DNA from: Isoetes taiwanensis | Taxonomy: Eukaryota > Streptophyta > Lycopodiopsida > Isoetales > Isoetaceae | Direction of reading: 5' to 3' | DNA length: 64,000 nt | NCBI GenBank assembly: GCA_021234155.1 | Contig: JAJEKV010000078.1 | Coordinates: 994,001-1,058,000 of the forward strand | Shown: positions 1 through 12,152 of the stretch, in pieces | Position numbering within the stretch: the stretch's first letter is position 1 | Layout of the letters: each line of letters starts with the position of its first letter | Position numbers and translations under genes: made by a program | The notes under the pieces: generated by a model | The model's database searches: none | The model's input: the letters and a program-made list of their open reading frames with translations, nothing else | Told to the model about the DNA's origin: nothing

Positions 1-54
1 GTTCGGCTTGCATTAAACCTAGAAGCTTGATCCTACAACATCAAACTTCGTCGG

Positions 55-230
55 TTAAGCGGTTAGAACAGCCCCGACTGGCAACAGGGCTGACCAGTTT
101 ACTGGCAACAGCCAGTTTGAAGCAGTCTTTGGCATATTCTAGGTATATGCTGGCATATACCTGGAATATGCCAAAAACCTTATGAGCAAGGGTTTGCCCT
201 CCTAGGGGCAACCTAAAAATAACAAACTGA
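55..230 (+). mobile_element. Helitron-like 3' terminus, copy A
   Basis: This stretch is alignable by eye with 21487-21665: both contain a 'ggcatat...tatacctggaatatgcc'-type segment and end in a G/C hairpin around a CCTAGG centre (here 190-213). The hairpin is followed at 227-230 by CTGA and then T. A hairpin followed within about a dozen bases by CTRR, inserted before T, is the known Helitron 3' signature. Similarity between the two copies stops at this point, as expected of a terminus. The 5' end would lie left of the window. No Rep/helicase ORF is present, so it would be non-autonomous. Confidence 0.4.
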
Positions 231-251
231 TTTATATTATCATCCCTGTAT

Positions 252-288
252 ATTACAAGAAATTTATCGCGGCGGCCGCGAACATTTC
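252..288. repeat. GC-rich palindromic repeat, copy 1
   Basis: About 36 bases (ATTACAAGAAATTTATCGCGG and onward to GAACATTTC) recur in inverted orientation at 11560-11602. Here the core is the palindrome GCGGCCGC; in the other copy the arms are separated into a longer hairpin. In the second copy the LINE 3' tail abuts this motif. It is probably part of an older dispersed repeat rather than a gene. Confidence 0.5.
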
Positions 289-689
289 CTTTGTCTAGTC
301 CAGTGCAAAGGTCACCTTGTGTTGTATATAAAATATTCGATGCAAAAGTTAAGGTTTCGCACCCTTGGAGGAGAATAAAATAGAATAGAATTATTGTCCC
401 TTGTGCCCTAAGGCCCCTGGACTGATGTAGCATGGGCGAGCTCCCAAAAGGACGCTACTAGCACATCACGCTGGTATATTGTAGCCTTTTCTGAAGGCTT
501 TTCTTGGTTTCTATTAGTACCGGCACCCCACTTATATTTGGCTTCGTGGCCATGCAAGAATGCTTTGCTATTACCAGCTTTGAGCTGTACACATTGTGGA
601 TTTCACTGTCCCACCTTTAATAGTGGGTCAAATTATGAACCCTCAGTTTTTGGTGCACCAAAACTCGAATGTGGAAAAAGAACACCAGC

Positions 690-2400
690 TGGCGGGTTAA
701 GCTACGGCCACATTATCAAGAATACAGCACTTAGGTAAAAATCCTGATTGTGTGAAGGAGATACTACCAAGATATCCCTCAGTTTTTCTGCCAAGGCCTT
801 AGAAAAGATCTTGTACACCGTAGATAGCAAAGTTATAGGGCGCCAATCCGAGATGGTTTTGGGCTCTTTGCACTTAGGAATAAGGGAAATGCAACCAGTG
901 TTGATGATCTTATCCAAGCTCCTGAACCAGCGAAACTCAGAGAAAGCATCACCAAGCTAATTCCAATAAGCTTGGAAAAAATCTGCAGGAAAACCATCCA
1001 AGCCTGAGCACTTATTCTTCTTTAAAGAGTCTACAACAGAATGCAAGTCATCGACAGTAATAGTTGATTCCAACTAAACATGTTGTTGTGGGAAAATAAT
1101 AGGATGGATCTTAGATAAAACTGCCTCCTGCATGTCCTCTTGGAAGGGCAGAGACTGATCAGCAAAAAAAAAGTAGAAAAATGATAAAAAAGAAACTGCT
1201 TCAACTGTATGGCATCAGAAATTTCAGAGCCATCAGGTAGAAGTAACGAAGATATGGAGCTGACACACGTCTTCTCCTTGCGTCCTAAAGAACAAGTGAG
1301 AGCACCTATCTCCCAATTTAAACCAATCCAAACCGGCCTTAATGCGAGCTTGAGTTGCCTGTATAGAGTCAATGTTTCTTATTTCTGCCAATAATTCTTT
1401 CTCTCGAATACCTGATGAAGGGGCTTGAGAAAGACACATTTGAAGCTCCATATAGAAAGCTAGTAGCCGATATAGTTGCCTGCGCCTTTCTACGTCCCCA
1501 CTGCTTAGCAAAAGATTTAACTACTGCCAAAGCGTCAACAACCCTAGACATACCTCGAAGACGAGATAATGTAGAGGACCAGGCATGCCTGCAGCCATTA
1601 GTAAACTCTGGGTCTGACAAATATCAAGTGTTAAGCTTGAAACAGGTTCTTGTAGCTCGTCTATGCACTGGCACTGTAACCGAAAGCCATTGTGGATTGT
1701 GATCAGATATGGAACTATCCAACATATTTGTCCTTTGCAAGTTACCCAGTAAGCTAGCAGCTATTACACTATAATACCCACGATCGTGTCGAGCTTAAGC
1801 TCTACCTGGTCCACTTCAACCATTACACCACGTAAAAGACTGTTCTGCATCAACCTCTACCATTCTGCAGTCCAGCACAAGCTGCCTCCACTGCTCACGT
1901 TCAAATCCCTGAACAACCTGTGTATCCTTACCACACCTATCTGCTTCAAACTCAACCATCTTAAAATCACCAAGTAGTAGCCATGCTACATTATGACCAA
2001 GCTGCATAGTCTTAGTCTGTAAAGTGGCCCACAGAGAGCCTCGCTGATGTGGCTAATTAGGTGCACACACATTCACAATCCCCCACTCTTGCCCCTTATC
2101 CATCCATCTGACTATTATCCACCGTCCATCTGTCTACTTGAGTGAAAGCGACATTAAGGAAATGTTTTCAAGCTGTGAGGACTCCAGCCATAGCTGAGTT
2201 AGAAGCAGCAATTAAGACATTGTAATTAGGACCCACAATTGCAGCCAACTTTTGCACCCCACCTTCACAGCACTTGTGCTCTTGAAGACAGCAAAAATCT
2301 ATGGGAAACTTAGACAGATAATTAGATAGCTTGCTCCTTTTACATGGGGAAGAAGCTACTCCCCTCACGTTCCAAGATAGTAAGTTCATCAAGATGTATG
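690..2400 (-). pseudogene. L1-like LINE ORF2 relic (endonuclease + start of RT)
   Basis: Read on the minus strand, the order is that of a plant L1-like non-LTR retrotransposon. An APE-type endonuclease start (LLSWNVRGV, 'CCLQEHK') lies at 2392-2168. An endonuclease block with 'WLLLGDFKMVEF' (the GDFN-like motif) lies near 2000-1816. A linker follows with 'KAGLDWFKLGDRCSHLFF' (1340-1240). The RT N-terminus with 'ISLIPKCKEPKTISDWRPI' and 'TLLSTVYKIFSKALAEKL' lies at 917-770. The RT stops shortly after a 'GFLPKCCILDNVAVA'-like block (about 745-690), so its catalytic YADD is missing. Reading frame changes at least five times and several stops interrupt it. It is a dead, 3'-truncated copy, clearly different from the LINE at 11.6-15.6 kb. 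Confidence 0.85.
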
Positions 2401-2619
2401 ATGATGTTTTACATCCATCTCAGCAGCATCATCAAGTGGGAAATCTGCCCATTGTGTTTTGGAAATTGGTAAGAGGGAGCCTCCTCTCTGTTCATCCTTC
2501 CATTGTGTAAGATACCTGGTGAAGGAGAGCCTCTGCTCTGCTCATCCCTCCCAATAGAAGAACACTAGATCAGCTCCCTCCGTATGCTGACCCGCAGGTG
2601 GTAAGGGAGAGCCTCGGCT

Positions 2620-2940
2620 CTACTCAACCCTTCCATGTGTACCTTCAGAAGAGTGTGGTATGACATGTGCATGTTTATTTCGTGCCACCTTCTTTAAACT
2701 GACTCGCTGCCATCCCTCATTCATCATTTCCCGCCTTTCTTGTGTCTCTTGAATGACTTGCAATCTACGATGTACCTCGTCATCAAATGGCTGATGTTGG
2801 GCAGGAGGTGAAGGGATTGATTGAGTAGGCATGGAGGACACAACAGGAAGACATGAAGGCACATGAGAAACAGTAGGATGTGTGGTCACAGTAGAGGTGA
2901 AAGTGGCAGGTGCAACAGTAGAAGAAAGAACAGGCTTCAA
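2620..2940 (-). pseudogene. Probable LINE ORF1 C-terminal remnant
   Basis: A 106-codon minus-strand frame lies directly upstream of the L1-like ORF2 relic. It has a Ser/Thr/Pro/Val-rich N-terminal half and a basic tail with 'EGWQRVSLKKVARNKHA', a composition common at the end of the gag-like ORF1 of plant L1 elements. No CCHC zinc knuckle is visible in the retained part. Assignment rests mainly on position and strand. It could also be unrelated low-complexity sequence. Confidence 0.45.
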
Positions 2941-2950
2941 GGGAGAATCA

Positions 2951-4690
2951 AGGCAACATTACACATTATCTGTAAATAGAATGGTAACAATGTGGTGTAC
3001 ATCCACAGATTTTGGATTATTCAAGTACATCATACCACTTGCGCAGTCAGGTTTCTCAAGAGGTGATAGCCAAAAGTCATACAGCCTTTGGAGAATTCAT
3101 GACATTATAAAGTAGAGGAAGGTTTGAAGGTATTGTGAAAGTAATACACCGAATCTGATATCGCTGACATGCATGTTTATTTCCAAATAATGCCTCTTCA
3201 AAGTTTCTCTATAAGCTCACTAACATCTCATGTCACACATCCCATATCTAGGAACTACAGGTATGGTTAACATGAAATAAGACCTCTTCAGCCATAAACT
3301 TCATTGTGCAGCATTTTGAACAATTAAGGCTTCAAAAAGTCATCTAATCTACACCAAAGCATGTCACTCAAAGAGGCCTTCTCTTGAATGTTTCTGATCC
3401 CCATCTACAATCAAATGAGGCAGCTAATTTGTGCAGCAGAGCAGGCTTGCTTGCTGTATAAATTAGACGCAAGAGTCAATTAAACGATTTCCAACATCAG
3501 TACTTGCTCATACTCTGTCAAGCTCCAAGAATAATCTTTTTTCAGAGTATTCAGAAAGCGCATATGAAATCTTGGTTGCTTCCTTTATGGTTTCTTTATG
3601 TCATTTAAAGAGAAACTTGAACAAAAGAGCCAACAAACTTGATGTACATCCATACATACCTGGAATATACCTGGTTGTTTAAAACATTGAGCAAAAAATA
3701 TGCTTGATCCTTTGAACAGTTGCAAATCAAACAAGGAAGACTCTACAAATATCATAGCCGTGAAAACATGCCTTCTATCAGACATGCATGGACGCATCCC
3801 TTTGCCTCTTAGGGTAGGCTAATGTCCTCACGAATCCACTATTCAAAATCCGAATCTAGGCTCGAGTGCTACACCTGAATGCATCCAAAGTAAAGCAATT
3901 ATTCAGATTAGGAGTCGGGGATTTCGAAATCGAAACATGACTTCTCCACTGGCATGGATTCTTATCTGATGCCATCCGCTGGAAAAAGTGTCTGATTTCT
4001 AAACAAAAGAGCATCTGAACAACTCTTGAACAGGAAAATATTGTGAATGTCTATCTGCACATGCCTGCATTTCCCAGATTTGGAGCATAACACTGCAGTG
4101 CCTTACTGTAGTCTGAACTCTGATGTCGCTATTTGGCAAGCATCTAGGCATGCCCACGACCACCAACGATTCTTTTCCAGCCGAGGGAGAAAAAGCAAAA
4201 CGAACCTTTTCTCTGAAATCCTAGACTTAGCCCTTTGATCTTGACCATTAAGAAGGGCAAAAAAAAATTACCACAAGTTGCACGCAAATACTTGGCGCAC
4301 TCTAGATGTGCCAATTAGTACATCTTATGTAATACGACCACCAAATCATATAAAAACCATAGGAAAAAATGTACAAAAATACAAAAGAAACTCCCTGTTA
4401 TGTGCTAGATACTCAAAGTTGAGGGTAAGGAGATGGATCTTCGGAATCCAATTTTGGAGTTATTTTCTTTTTCGAGCTGTCTTTGGCTTTTTCAGTGACG
4501 AGAGTTTATCTTTTCAGCGCGTATACACAAAAAGTAAACAACCTTATAAATGATCGGTTGGACAAATTCCAAAACATTTTCCTCTACAATTGAAAAAGCA
4601 TCTCAATTATGGCTTGAATGAGAAAAAAGCATCAATATTGAGTTGAATGAGCATTTAGCCTTGTCTTGAATGCACCCATGTGGAAAACCC
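2951..4690. other. Intergenic, no gene recognised
   Basis: AT-rich sequence with only short unsupported frames (for example 3585-3797 minus and 4278-4553 plus). None shows a family motif, biased codon use or a splice pattern I could defend. Confidence 0.6.
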
Positions 4691-4700
4691 CCGTTGCACT

Positions 4701-5068
4701 AAGATATAATGTAGAAGAATATAGATGCCTTGATTTTCCATCATATCATGCATATACATGGCATTGGTTTAAGGAAAACAATTGTACAAGTTTAAATAAA
4801 ACCATTCCTTTAATGGTGAACCTCAAGAGTCAAGATATAATTTAGAAGAATAAAGATGCTTTAATTTTCCATCCTATCATGCATAGACATGGCATTGGTT
4901 TATGGTAAATGATAAGTCTAAATAAGACGGTGGAAGTTGGAACAACGTCAAGATATAATGTAGAAGAATAAAGGAACCTTAGTTTTCCATCATATCATGC
5001 GTAGACATGACATTGTTTTAAGAAAAAAAATTGGACAAATTTAAATAAAACGAAGACGTTGAAAAAAA
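4701..5068. repeat. Three-copy direct tandem repeat, ~120-130 bp units
   Basis: Three imperfect copies start at about 4701, 4832 and 4950, each opening with 'aagatataatgtagaagaat', continuing through 'ttttccatcatatcatgc' and 'acatggcattggttta', and closing near 'aaataaaac'. Spacing is 131 and 118 bp. The array ends about 200 bp before the first ATG of the ankyrin gene at 5268, so it sits where that gene's promoter would be. Whether it has regulatory meaning is unknown. Confidence 0.85.
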
Positions 5069-5267
5069 ACAAATAAATTGTTTAAGATATATCTCGCATC
5101 ACGTCACGGGACATGTGCGACTGCAAGCCACCTGGCTCGTTGGCCTTTAAAGGCTCGGACCAACCTATTGAGTGGCATCAAGTTTAAAACTCCAAGGTGA
5201 TTGTTCTACCTAGAGGTTGTAATAAAACAGTGGAGGGCTTGGCTTGGGATTGGTTTGTATAAAATCA

Positions 5268-7557
5268 ATGGAGGGCGGATTTGATAAGAATCCATTGCAT
5301 TTGGCTTGCATTCTTGGTGAGGAAAAAAAATTGGCCGAATTGATAGCAAGCGGTGCAAATTTTCTTGAAGTGATTGGGGATAGACAAAGTACTCTATTGC
5401 AAATATGAACAGGTGTCTATCTTGAAAAGACTGCTCGAAACTAGGGCAGTTGAACACATCTTGACCCCAGATCATGAAGGGGACACTCCTATCCACATTG
5501 CTACCAACAACATCTATGTTTTGTGGTGTTGTACGAAAAATTCCATTCGGAACATCCCAATATGCATGTGGATGATTTGCTAAACTATAAGAAAAGAAGC
5601 CTTTTGCATTATGGTGCAGGGAAGGGAGATATAGATGTAGTAAAGTTTCTGTTGGCACAAAATGCCAACAAATTTGCACGTGATATTTACGGTGCAACTC
5701 CCTTCCATTTTGCTGCTAGACGCGGAAGTGTCCCGGTGATGAAGGAGCTTATAGGTCATGACGTAGATATTGTAGATATTGTAGATATTGTAGATATTGG
5801 GAAAAACAAGGCTGTCGAATGGTTGCTTACGAAAGAGGCGTCACTGTCTAAGGCTGATGTAAATGGAGACACTGCTCTCCATTGGGCGGCTAGGAATTCT
5901 AGCAGCCCAACCAGTTCTAGCAGCAGAACCAGAAATCAGCCTTCGAAAGTCTTGTGTACACTATTCAGAAAGCGAGATGCTGATGTGTTTGCTGCAAATA
6001 AGGCGGGCCAAATGCCACTTAGCCTCGCACTCCACAACCACAAAGGTGCTGCAAATGCAGAAATTGTGAAACGAATTCGCACTGCCATGAAAAGACCTAA
6101 GTCACTTCCTAGGCGTAGTCATTCAATCTATTTGGCGCGCACCAAGGATGGCGCTACTCTACTTCATTATGCTGCTGCTTATGGTGAGGAAGATGATGTG
6201 GAGTGGTTCTTCAATGAGACACGGATGGTCACCGTTCGCGAGAAAAAAGGTAAGGATTCAAATTTTGTGGCCATAGTGAATAGTAAAGATAATAATGGGA
6301 ACAATCCCTTCCATTGGGCCGCAATAAATGGCAATTGTCGTGTTATGGAGGTTCTCAGGTCTTATAAAGTCGATCCCTAGCGAAGAACAAAGAAGATAGA
6401 ACTCCTTTGTTGCTTGCCCTCATCAACAATCATCTTGATTTTGCAAGGAATCTCAGGAAATTGTTAGGAAAAGACCTCGCAGTTGAGATGTGGACAAAGG
6501 ATATAGGCATGTGGACAGATACATTCATTGATGAAAGTTTGATTCGGATATTTAGGTTGCACATGAGGAAGTTTATTTTCATGCCTGGTGGACTCCAAGA
6601 TAAGGATATCAACAAGGAAATGCCATTTATTTACAAAGCTCTTTATGCAAAAAAATAAGAGGGCATTACTAATTTCATTCAAGAAATTAGCAATGTGAAT
6701 AGAGCTGGAAAGCTAACTCGCAGAACAGCATTGCATTGGGCAACAATACTGAATCAGAAAGAAATTGTTTTTAAGCTATGCAAACAATATTCAAATGATT
6801 TGGTTGTCTTTGTTGCAGATAAAGAGGGTAAGACGCCATTGGATTATGCCACTGATGCAGAAATTTTGAGGGAATTGATGAAAAGTCCAGATGTAAAGTC
6901 CTATGCGCATAAGCTATACAGAGATACAGAGAGATACGTAAGTGCATGTAATGCTATTTTGGTGAGTGCAGCATTGATTGTAAGTGTAACATTTGCTGGC
7001 TGGTTGCACCCTCCGTGGAATGAGACCTTCCAATATGCCCATCGGCATCCGGCCTTGAGGATGTTTTGGATTTTCAATGGGGCATCGTTTTTCTTCGCAA
7101 TTGCAACAGTAGTTGCAGCGGCATCTGCTCTGATACCAGCGCCTTATGAAGGCTTACCTGAGGGAGTAAAAAGCATTCGCAGGTCGTTGAATAATGCTGC
7201 TGCCATGTTGGCATTTTCTATTTTTTTTTGTGTTTTGTGCGTTTGCAGCAGCGAGCTTTGTTGTTTTGCCTCGCTCATCTTGGTACCGTAAATTCATGTA
7301 CGGTGGCATAGTTTTGGGTGGAGTACTCTTTCTTTGGTTTATTTGGAGATCTGTTCATGGTCTGTACAAGGTGCATTTCCGCCCTTCATGTGCTGAGTGT
7401 CGGCCTGCTAAGTCTGAGCTTCACAAAATCCGACCTAGTAGCCCACAGGCTAGTGGTGACAATGGTTACGAGTTGGGAACCCGGTATGAATATCTTCCAT
7501 GGGATGATGGCCTGGACGGTGATGGCCACGATGGCCTTGACAATAATGGGGGAGCAT
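5268..7557 (+). pseudogene. Ankyrin-repeat / PGG-domain membrane protein (frameshifted)
   Basis: Plant ankyrin-PGG proteins (ACD6/ITN1-like) have N-terminal ankyrin repeats and a C-terminal PGG domain with about four membrane helices. Ankyrin signatures run through the reading: 'NPLHLACILGEEKKLAELI' (from 5290), 'GDTPIHIAT', 'RSLLHYGAGKGDIDVVKFLL', 'GATPFHFAARRGSVPVMKEL', 'GDTALHWAARN', 'GATLLHYAAAYGEEDDVEWF', 'RTALHWATILNQKEIVFKLC'. The PGG part follows from about 6950: 'ILVSAALIVSVTFAGWLHPP', 'FWIFNGASFFFAIATVVAA', then two more hydrophobic segments to about 7375. The start chosen (ATG 5268) opens an ankyrin unit directly. The frame breaks near 5400, 5530, 6378 and 7220 (a run of T), and an in-frame TAA lies at 6656. 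Either it is a pseudogene or the assembly has homopolymer errors; the 6378 and 7220 breaks lie in otherwise well preserved sequence. Best guess: recently dead copy of a large family. Confidence 0.85.
5763..5798 (+). repeat. (GTAGATATT)4 in-frame microsatellite
   Basis: Four perfect 9-bp copies encode repeated Val-Asp-Ile inside an ankyrin unit of the ankyrin-PGG gene. The period keeps the frame, so it lengthens the loop without a frameshift. Confidence 0.9.
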
Positions 7558-7559
7558 AA

Positions 7560-8590
7560 TATTGTTCTCAATGTATCGTGCTTGAAACTTATTTCTATTA
7601 AATAATCTATTCATTAGTCAGGGTAAATGCCAGTCTAAAAGTTAATAGGCAACAACATTTAAACACAAAAATCAGTTTCTTTAAATGGGATGGTGAATTG
7701 GGCTTTTAAGAATTCTAGGAACTATGACCCTCAAATTGAATATTGTCTACTTCGGGAACTTGATGGCAGGGTTCAAAAAACTCCACAGCCTTCACCAGAT
7801 AATTTTCCGCCTATATAAAATATGTACCGGATATATTCATAACAAGATACAAATATACCGGATTTTACATTAAACTACGTTTTTTTCTATCGGATTTTTT
7901 CCAGCATCCAAAAATTTAGACCAGCAATTTCTAAAGTGGACCAGACAAACAAAGGGTTTATCCAGGTATTTTTTGAACCCTGCTTGATGGGAAACGTTAG
8001 TATTCCAATGGAACAAACAAATATCAAAGAAGATACAATCATGGTCTACCTAGTATCATCCTTCTCAAGTCCAATCATGGGCAGAAGATAGAAAGCACAA
8101 ATGACTAGGTCATAAATGCTTGGCAAACACTTGTCATAAATAATGTGAATGCTTGGACTATCGTTACTCGTTCAACACCTTCTTGTGCAACTCTAATGTT
8201 GCTATTTCACAAATCATGGGGTCAACATGTTTAAAATCGTCTGTATTATATATGGGTTTTAAATTATTAAGAATTTTAGATTGATTGATGAGATAAGGTT
8301 TAATGTTTTTACAAAAATTTTGGTTGAAGGAACAAAATTGAAAAAAGAACAATTGTTGGGAAACCAAGAAAAGGAAAAAAAATGTTGAAGAAAAAGCTTC
8401 ACGGCGGAGGCTGCTGCCGACCATGTTGGATTGGAAGCACAGCGCATTACATGAAAACAAAGAAGCGTGCAGCGGGAGCTGCTGCAAACAGATCGGCCAC
8501 TACCGATTGGGCTTCCATGCCTACCAGGATATGGGCTATACCCAATAAGAATTTGAAAAAAAAAGACGGTGCTTAGTTCCTTTGGTGAAT
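7560..8590. other. Intergenic, no gene recognised
   Basis: 3' flank of the ankyrin gene. Short frames such as 8164-8487 (minus) are hydrophobic/Ser-Phe rich and unsupported. I see no promoter, RNA gene or clear repeat here. Confidence 0.55.
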
Positions 8591-9010
8591 TTCTGGAAGT
8601 GGTGAAAAAAGATTGAAGACAGCATAAAGTGGTTTGAGATTTGGTCTAATATCTAAGGTGACCCCGGAGGCTCAAAAGCTTCTGATACCCTGGAGATGAA
8701 TCTCTTCTGTAAGTATCCATGATGTGGGTGTGAGGCTCAAAAGCAAGGTGCCAGAACCGTCTTCAGAGTGTTGTGGACTGAAGTTTTATAGGCAGACTTC
8801 TCTAGCAGGAACTTGTGAGATGCAACAATCATTTATTAATGTGTGCTCTGGCTTTTCTAGCTGGAAGACAATAATGGCAATGCTGTTGTGAGCTATAGAG
8901 ACTCCCCTGTAAATTTCTGTTGTAGTATTCAATCAGTATGATATAGTATAACTTCCGCTAACCCTCTGATTCCGGAGCTTCTTTCCGCCATAGCCTCTCT
9001 CTGCCATAGC
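8590..9010 (-). mobile_element. Possible LTR-retrotransposon remnant (LTR end + primer-binding-like site)
   Basis: On the minus strand, 8691-8678 reads CAGGGTATCAGAAG, close to the TGGTATCAGAGC primer-binding site used by many plant Copia elements for initiator Met tRNA. The preceding 300 bp end with CA-like sequence and contain 'tgattgaatactacaaca', reminiscent of Copia/TRIM LTRs. The phrase 'gctctggcttttctag' at about 8850 recurs at about 63925, hinting at a dispersed family. No gag-pol frame is present and no paired LTR is in the window. Confidence 0.3.
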
Positions 9011-11290
9011 TCATAGACAGCGAAACTTAGGGCATCGAATAGGAAAGAGGCCCTTAAAAAAATGTTTGCAAAAGATTCTGCCGGGACTGGTCTAATACCA
9101 CGACCAGATTGATGAAGAAAAAAGCGCTTGGAAAGGAAGACTGGAGCAAGGCATTGCCTGAAGCCTGGAGATGCACCGGAATGGCTATGGCGGACTGAGA
9201 AAATTTGGGCGATCTAACGATAATTTGCGGAAGATCATTTGCGGAATCTGCATCATTTGCGGAAGACGGATAAGGCCAGAATCATTAGGAGACTGCCAGA
9301 TCTGGCTACCTGCTAGAAGCGATGAGATAGAGCGGAGAAAGAACGTGGCGCTGAGTGTTTTTTTTCCCTTTTTTTTTTTTAACAGTGCTATTTTTTGCCC
9401 CTCGAAACACAGAATATGCTAAAGCATCTTGCCAATAATAATTACATGTGTTAGATAAGGCAGATACATTTTTCTGCCGGAGTGTAATTTCTTCCTTACA
9501 AATTACAGTGGAATGACACGTTGCGATTTAGGCATTTATGGCAGATTAGGCATTTATGACAGACAGATGCATTTATTGCCGCCATTAATACACTGCATTT
9601 ATTGCTGCCGACGTCCGCCATAGCCACACCTGTGCTTGAACTCCGGCGCCTGGTTTTGAAGCAGAAGACGTGGGCACAGCAGCCGGCACCGGATTTGAAG
9701 AAGCTGGAGCTGGAGAATGGCGAGGAGAAGAACCCAAACCAATCCGCCCCTTCGTCGTTAATCCCTTGCTTCCCTTCATTCCGATGCTTGCAGAGCACTT
9801 TTCCATAATCCAAGCCAAATTTAAGCCTATTTACGGGCTCTGTAGAGGCTCTGTAGAATCATACTCCGTCCGACTATCCTATGCCACCGAACCTCCACCG
9901 TCCACAAACTCGATTCAAATGAAGCCCTCAAGACTCAGCCAAAAGTTCATTTGCCAATTCTGTTAAAAAAACCCCTGAGTAAACAATCACACGAAAACCC
10001 AAATCAACGGCAGACTCCAAATTCCCCAAATCATCAATGGCAGCATCTATGGAAGCAAGAAACGGATTTCCTACGGGCAATTTCTGACCAAGATAAGCCA
10101 AACAGAGCAAGAATGAAGAAACACTATACCTGGTTGAATAAGAGGGGGCTGGGTAGCTTTATATTCCCCTATCTGAAGCAAGCATCCCCTGTTTAGCCGA
10201 TCCTTAAAGCAGAGAGATGGATCCTTCTGGCGAGGATGAAGAAATGAAGCAGCACATTGGCCAAGCTCTTTGAAGCAGAGACGAAATGGCTTCTTGGGAA
10301 TAGGTCCAGTAGGAAAGGCTAGATTTCAGGGCGGAATTTTTCTCCATTTGCAAGATTCAGGACCTCCTACATCGCAGATGGAGCAATTTTGTAAAGATAT
10401 GTAGCCAGATTTGCACACAGCCAAACTTGGAAATAATACCTAAGGCAATTTGATCGCCTGCTTCTTGAATCTGCCGGTGCTCCACCATAGCCTAAGCCTC
10501 CACACCATTCTACGCATCTTGGAACACACCATGCAAAACGATGTAGCTACGATGTAGCAAGGGATTAAACAGCTACGAGACGCCGGAATTGGCCGCCCCG
10601 GCCCCTCCCTTTGGAGCCTTCGGCGGGCGGGACGAAGGCCCTCATGGATTCGGGCGTCTATATTTATGCATATTTTGGCAGACGCCAGTGCCTTATACAC
10701 AAGATGCTCTGCATAGACTTGCCCTCTGGTTTCAACTAGAAAATCACAAAGCAACAATGAGAAAAAAATGCACGCACGCCCAACCTCCATAGTTTGATAT
10801 AATCCATTTTCTACATCTGAAAGTTCCACTCCATGAGTTCATTTGAGTTATTAAGTAAAATTTTGATTCAATAACTTACATGAAGTCCACTCTAGTGCTT
10901 CCAAACAATTATCTTGAATCCACTATTCTTTGTATAAGTCAAAGCTTATAGGCTTCCAGAGTACTACTCTGTACAAAACTAGTTAAAAGGGCTAGTTAGG
11001 GAATTCTACACTAGCTTGGTCCATGAGCAGAGCTTCTGGCACTCTGGCATCTGCCTGAAGGGAGCTAAGCTGAACTTTGGAAATGGGTGTGAAAGTCTTA
11101 TTTCCATTTTTAAAAAACTAGCAAATCTGGTGCGCTTTGTTACTTACATTGCTTACGCTCATTGATCACTTTCTTTGCTAGTGATTATCTTATGGATACT
11201 ATGATATTCGCGCCACGATCTTTGAAAAAAAAGTAGTCAAATCAGTCCTAGAGCACCATATCATTTGAGATCTGACATCCCTTGCTGCCC
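9011..11290. other. Intergenic, no gene recognised
   Basis: Several mid-length frames overlap on both strands at 9490-10200 and 10440-10830, but none gives a recognisable domain. A minus-strand frame at 9928-10110 has ordinary-looking protein composition ('LASIDAAIDDLGNLESAVDL') but no identity I can support. Confidence 0.5.
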
Positions 11291-11559
11291 TCCTACTTCT
11301 ACTCTTTCATGACCGTCAAGTTGGGGTATATAACTTGCATCTCCAAATGTTTATTATTGTTCCTAAAAAGAACTTGATAATGAAGCACTGCTCCATAGCC
11401 TGTGGCACAGCCGAAAGGTATAAAAATCCCCCTTTGCATTTCAAGAACATCTCTCGCACCATTCCAAAGATATAAAATTCCCTTTTGCATTCCAAAAGCA
11501 TATTTCACACCATTCCAGATATACAAACCCCCCTTTGCAGGAGTTAATCGGGGAAGAGA

Positions 11560-11602
11560 AATGTTCGCGGCGGCCTTGGCCGCCGCGATAAATTTCTTGT
11601 AA
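11560..11602. repeat. GC-rich hairpin, inverted copy of 252-288
   Basis: CGCGGCGGCC and GGCCGCCGCG are perfect complementary arms around TT, embedded in AT-rich DNA and flanked by the same AAATGTTCG / ATAAATTTCTTGTAAT sequences as copy 1. The LINE 3' tail adjoins its right side, so the LINE may have inserted beside it. Confidence 0.7.
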
Positions 11603-11732
11603 TAATAATAATAATAGTAATAATTCTATTAAAATGTCACGTAGAGACCCTTATGTCTATGTGACAGCCAATACAATGGAACTGTATATGAATAAAGTAC
11701 CTCAAAAGTTTGAATAAACAGCCATTAAAATA

Positions 11733-12152
11733 TTAATCAAACTCCCCAATTGCTTCCAAAATGCTCATATTATGATATAATTCCATAGTGTCTTCCCTCT
11801 CTTTAATGATCGCTTGTATGTACCTGGCCAAAGCGGGCGGTGGCATGCACAATAGCTCTGCAAGTGTGATGTTCCCAATACCAAATCTATCCCGGATATG
11901 CTCATATGCCGGGCATTCCAAGAAAGCATGTTGTTCCGTCTCCACTTGTGGCAAAGAAATACAACACGGACATAACCGGCTCTCCCTTGGAATTCCTTTC
12001 CATCTTCCGACCTCAATCTCAAGGTGGTGAGAACTGAGCCGAAGTTTGGATATTTGTTTTCTCAAATTTCTGCTAATCTCTGAGTGCATGTATCCTTGCA
12101 CCTCATAAGGCTCCAACTTGTTTATTTCATTTTTATAGAACTGTTTTTTCAC
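11733..12152 (-). CDS. LINE C-terminal Cys-rich region
   Basis: 139 codons with 'LRLSSHHLEIEVGRWKGIPR' followed by 'RLCPCC...VETEQHAFLECP', a C-x2-C ... H-x4-C arrangement like the zinc-binding tail found after RT in many LINEs. Its place between RT and the 3' ATT tail on the same strand supports membership in this element. It is separated from RT by a degenerate stretch with stops (12460-12150). Confidence 0.8.
   Translation of the reverse strand: MKKQFYKNEINKLEPYEVQGYMHSEISRNLRKQISKLRLSSHHLEIEVGRWKGIPRESRLCPCCISLPQVETEQHAFLECPAYEHIRDRFGIGNITLAELLCMPPPALARYIQAIIKEREDTMELYHNMSILEAIGEFD

Noticed and set aside
41-433. 130-codon minus-strand ORF
   Set aside because: It overlaps the Helitron-like end and the GC palindrome; no family motif, and the similar frame at 21374-21655 reflects shared repeat DNA, not protein conservation.
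9490-10200. Several 60-105 codon ORFs on both strands
   Set aside because: Overlapping frames with mixed composition, no domain, no splice support.
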